From: Alphaproteobacteria bacterium SO-S41
Lineage (GTDB): Bacteria; Pseudomonadota; Alphaproteobacteria; Micropepsales; Micropepsaceae
NCBI GenBank assembly: GCA_019670725.1
Contig: AP024629.1
Coordinates: 434,001 to 498,000, forward strand
Length of the DNA: 64,000 nt
Direction: 5' to 3'
This document shows positions 62,553 through 64,000 of this stretch, one piece after another (the stretch's first letter is position 1; each line of letters begins with the position of its first letter). The notes beneath the pieces are model-generated. The model had not been told where the DNA came from. It made no database searches and saw nothing but the letters and a program-made list of their open reading frames with translations. The position numbers and the translations under genes were made by a program.

Positions 62553-64000
62553 TCATCGCCTGAGGTCGAGCGTCAAGGGAAAGTCGGGATTGGGCACACC
62601 CTGTTCCATCACGACCGGCCCGGCGGTCTGGCCGCGCGGTTCAAAGCGCGCGAGCCGGCGGCCTTCGGCCTCATAGGCGTTGACCGGGAAGGTCTCGTAA
62701 TTGCGCCCCGCGGGATGGGCGACGTGATAGGTGCAGCCGCCGAGCGAGCGGCCCGACCAGCTATCGACGATTTCGACCAGCAGCGGCCCGTGCGGCTTGA
62801 TGGTCGGGTGCAGCGAGCGCGCCGCGGCCCAGGCGCGGAAGCGTACACCGGCGACGAGTTCGCCGCGTGTGCCGGTTTCAGCCAGCGGGGCCGCGCGGCC
62901 ATTGACGGTGACGAGGTGGCGGCCGGGCGTCGCGTTGGAGAGCTTCAGCTGCAGCCGCTCGACGGAGCTATCGACGTAACGCACCGTGCCGCCTGCCGCC
63001 CCTTCCTCGCCCATGACATGCCAGGGTTCGAGGGCCTGGCGCAGTTCCAGCTCGACGCCGCCGCGCTCGACCCGGCCATAGACGGGGAAGCGGAACTCGA
63101 AATGCGGCGCAAACCACTCCTCTTTCAGCGCATAGCCGTGCGCGTTCATGTCGGCGACGATATCGGCGAGATCGGCGCGCACGAAATGCGGCAGCATGAA
63201 CTTGTCGTGCAGCGAGGTGCCCCAGCGCACGAAGCCGGCTTTGTAGGGCGTCTTCCAGAACCGGGCGATGAGCGCGCGCAGCAGCAGGCCCTGCGCGAGG
63301 CTCATCTCGGCATGGGGCGGCATCTCGAAGCCGCGGAACTCGACAAGACCGAGCCGGCCCGTCGGTCCGTCCGGCGAATAGAGCTTGTCGATGCAGATTT
63401 CGCTGCGATGCGTATTCCCTGAGGAATCGATCAGCAGATTGCGGAACAGGCGATCGACCAGCCAGGGCGGTGGAGCGAGGCCTTCGCCGGGCGCCGGCAC
63501 CTGCTTCAGCGCGATCTCAAGCTCGTAGAGCGAATCATGGCGGGCCTCATCGACGCGTGGGGCCTGGGAGGTCGGACCGATGAAGAGGCCGGAGAAGAGA
63601 TAGGAGAGCGCCGGGTGGTTCTGCCAGAAGCGGATAAGGCTGCCGAGCAGATCGGGCCGCCGCAGGAACGGCGAGTCGGCCGCGCGCCGACCTCCGAGCA
63701 CGATATGGTTGCCGCCGCCCGTGCCGGTGTGGCGGCCGTCGATCATGAACTTCTCGGCGCCGAGGCGCGTGAGGCGCGCTTCCTCGTAGACGGCGCGGGT
63801 GATCTCGACCTGCTGGCGCCAGTTCGTCGCCGGGTGGATGTTGACCTCGATGACGCCGGGATCGGGCGTCACCTTGATGACGTTCAGCCGCGCATCGCCG
63901 GGCGGGGTGTAGCCTTCGACATGGACGGCGACGTTCAGTTCGCGCGCGGTGTCCTCGATGGCCGAGATGAGCTCGACATAGTCGGCGCCGTTCTCGACCG
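62553..64000 (-). CDS. DUF2126 transglutaminase-like protein, C-terminal part (cut by window edge)
   Basis: The frame is open from the right edge for about 482 codons to the stop at 62553. [48 protein letters not shown] and [20 protein letters not shown] are DUF2126 hallmarks. In full-length relatives an N-terminal transglutaminase core precedes this region; here it lies outside the window. It ends 42 bp before the ATP-grasp start and is probably the first gene of that operon within view. Confidence 0.92.
   Translation of the reverse strand, partial: VENGADYVELISAIEDTARELNVAVHVEGYTPPGDARLNVIKVTPDPGVIEVNIHPATNWRQQVEITRAVYEEARLTRLGAEKFMIDGRHTGTGGGNHIVLGGRRAADSPFLRRPDLLGSLIRFWQNHPALSYLFSGLFIGPTSQAPRVDEARHDSLYELEIALKQVPAPGEGLAPPPWLVDRLFRNLLIDSSGNTHRSEICIDKLYSPDGPTGRLGLVEFRGFEMPPHAEMSLAQGLLLRALIARFWKTPYKAGFVRWGTSLHDKFMLPHFVRADLADIVADMNAHGYALKEEWFAPHFEFRFPVYGRVERGGVELELRQALEPWHVMGEEGAAGGTVRYVDSSVERLQLKLSNATPGRHLVTVNGRAAPLAETGTRGELVAGVRFRAWAAARSLHPTIKPHGPLLVEIVDSWSGRSLGGCTYHVAHPAGRNYETFPVNAYEAEGRRLARFEPRGQTAGPVVMEQGVPNPDFPLTLDLRR

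Noticed and set aside
1-64000. CRISPR array, tRNA, rRNA, integrase or insertion sequence
   Set aside because: I saw no regularly spaced direct repeats, no tRNA-like cloverleaf and no transposase or recombinase motif. The hairpin repeats at 22711 and 56631 have no encoded enzyme.

Overview
The window is about 64 kb of high-GC, gene-dense DNA, most likely from an alphaproteobacterial chromosome. The evidence is the codon style, a TonB receptor-PiuC-ApbE iron cassette, tandem BA14K-type secreted proteins, a five-step Hut pathway (HutF plus HutG), a GltD-like flavoprotein, and a transglutaminase / circularly permuted ATP-grasp / alpha-E cluster. I see no integrase, transposase, phage gene, tRNA, rRNA or CRISPR array. 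Genus-level placement is not supported by what I can read.

Layout. 1-463: 5' part of a minus-strand GltD-like oxidoreductase. 655-6831: a Fur-type palindrome, then a co-directional iron cassette (TonB receptor, PiuC-like dioxygenase, PepSY membrane protein, DUF2271, DUF4198, ApbE). 6834-8557: PCu(A)C copper chaperone and RsgA with a possible leader peptide. 8737-9717: two secreted BA14K-like paralogues. 9721-16330: histidine utilisation, with hutIHGU on the minus strand joined by 1-4 bp overlaps and hutF divergent. 16389-35564: mostly lipid, CoA and general metabolism (thioesterase, MFS, Baeyer-Villiger monooxygenase, thiolase, Kef antiporter, purine deaminase, methyltransferase, acyl-CoA synthetase, WS/DGAT, GNAT, VOC, aldehyde dehydrogenase, EEP phosphohydrolase). 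A TIR-TM-TPR signalling gene at 20569-22674 interrupts this stretch. 36121-40995: an RND efflux operon with a palindromic operator and its own TetR gene. 41054-43680: a DUF6600 protein with a proline-rich repeat tail, and an APH-fold phosphotransferase.

The most unusual region is 43863-58831. It holds a 1779-residue DUF4062/TIR-like - STAND NTPase - TM - WD40 - Sel1 protein; a SLOG-like protein overlapping a TRAFs-binding/TPR-S-like protein; three paralogous membrane proteins with a trypsin-like domain and a shared C-terminal beta domain; and a TPR-Ser/Thr kinase. Two of the three trypsin-like proteins are FHA-TM-protease with intact His/Asp/Ser. The third has no FHA domain and all three catalytic residues are replaced (Leu, Gly, Ala). 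Predicted topology puts FHA and STAND in the cytoplasm and the protease and WD40 domains in the periplasm. That suggests a phospho-signal-dependent system acting across the inner membrane, plausibly a conflict or stress system; this is inference.

58883-64000: a minus-strand operon of DUF2126 transglutaminase-like protein (cut by the window edge), cpATP-grasp/alpha-E fusion, transglutaminase, and a 50-residue membrane microprotein. The kinase gene follows 51 bp later on the same strand. Two families of intergenic palindromic repeats lie at 22711-22931 and 56631-56715.
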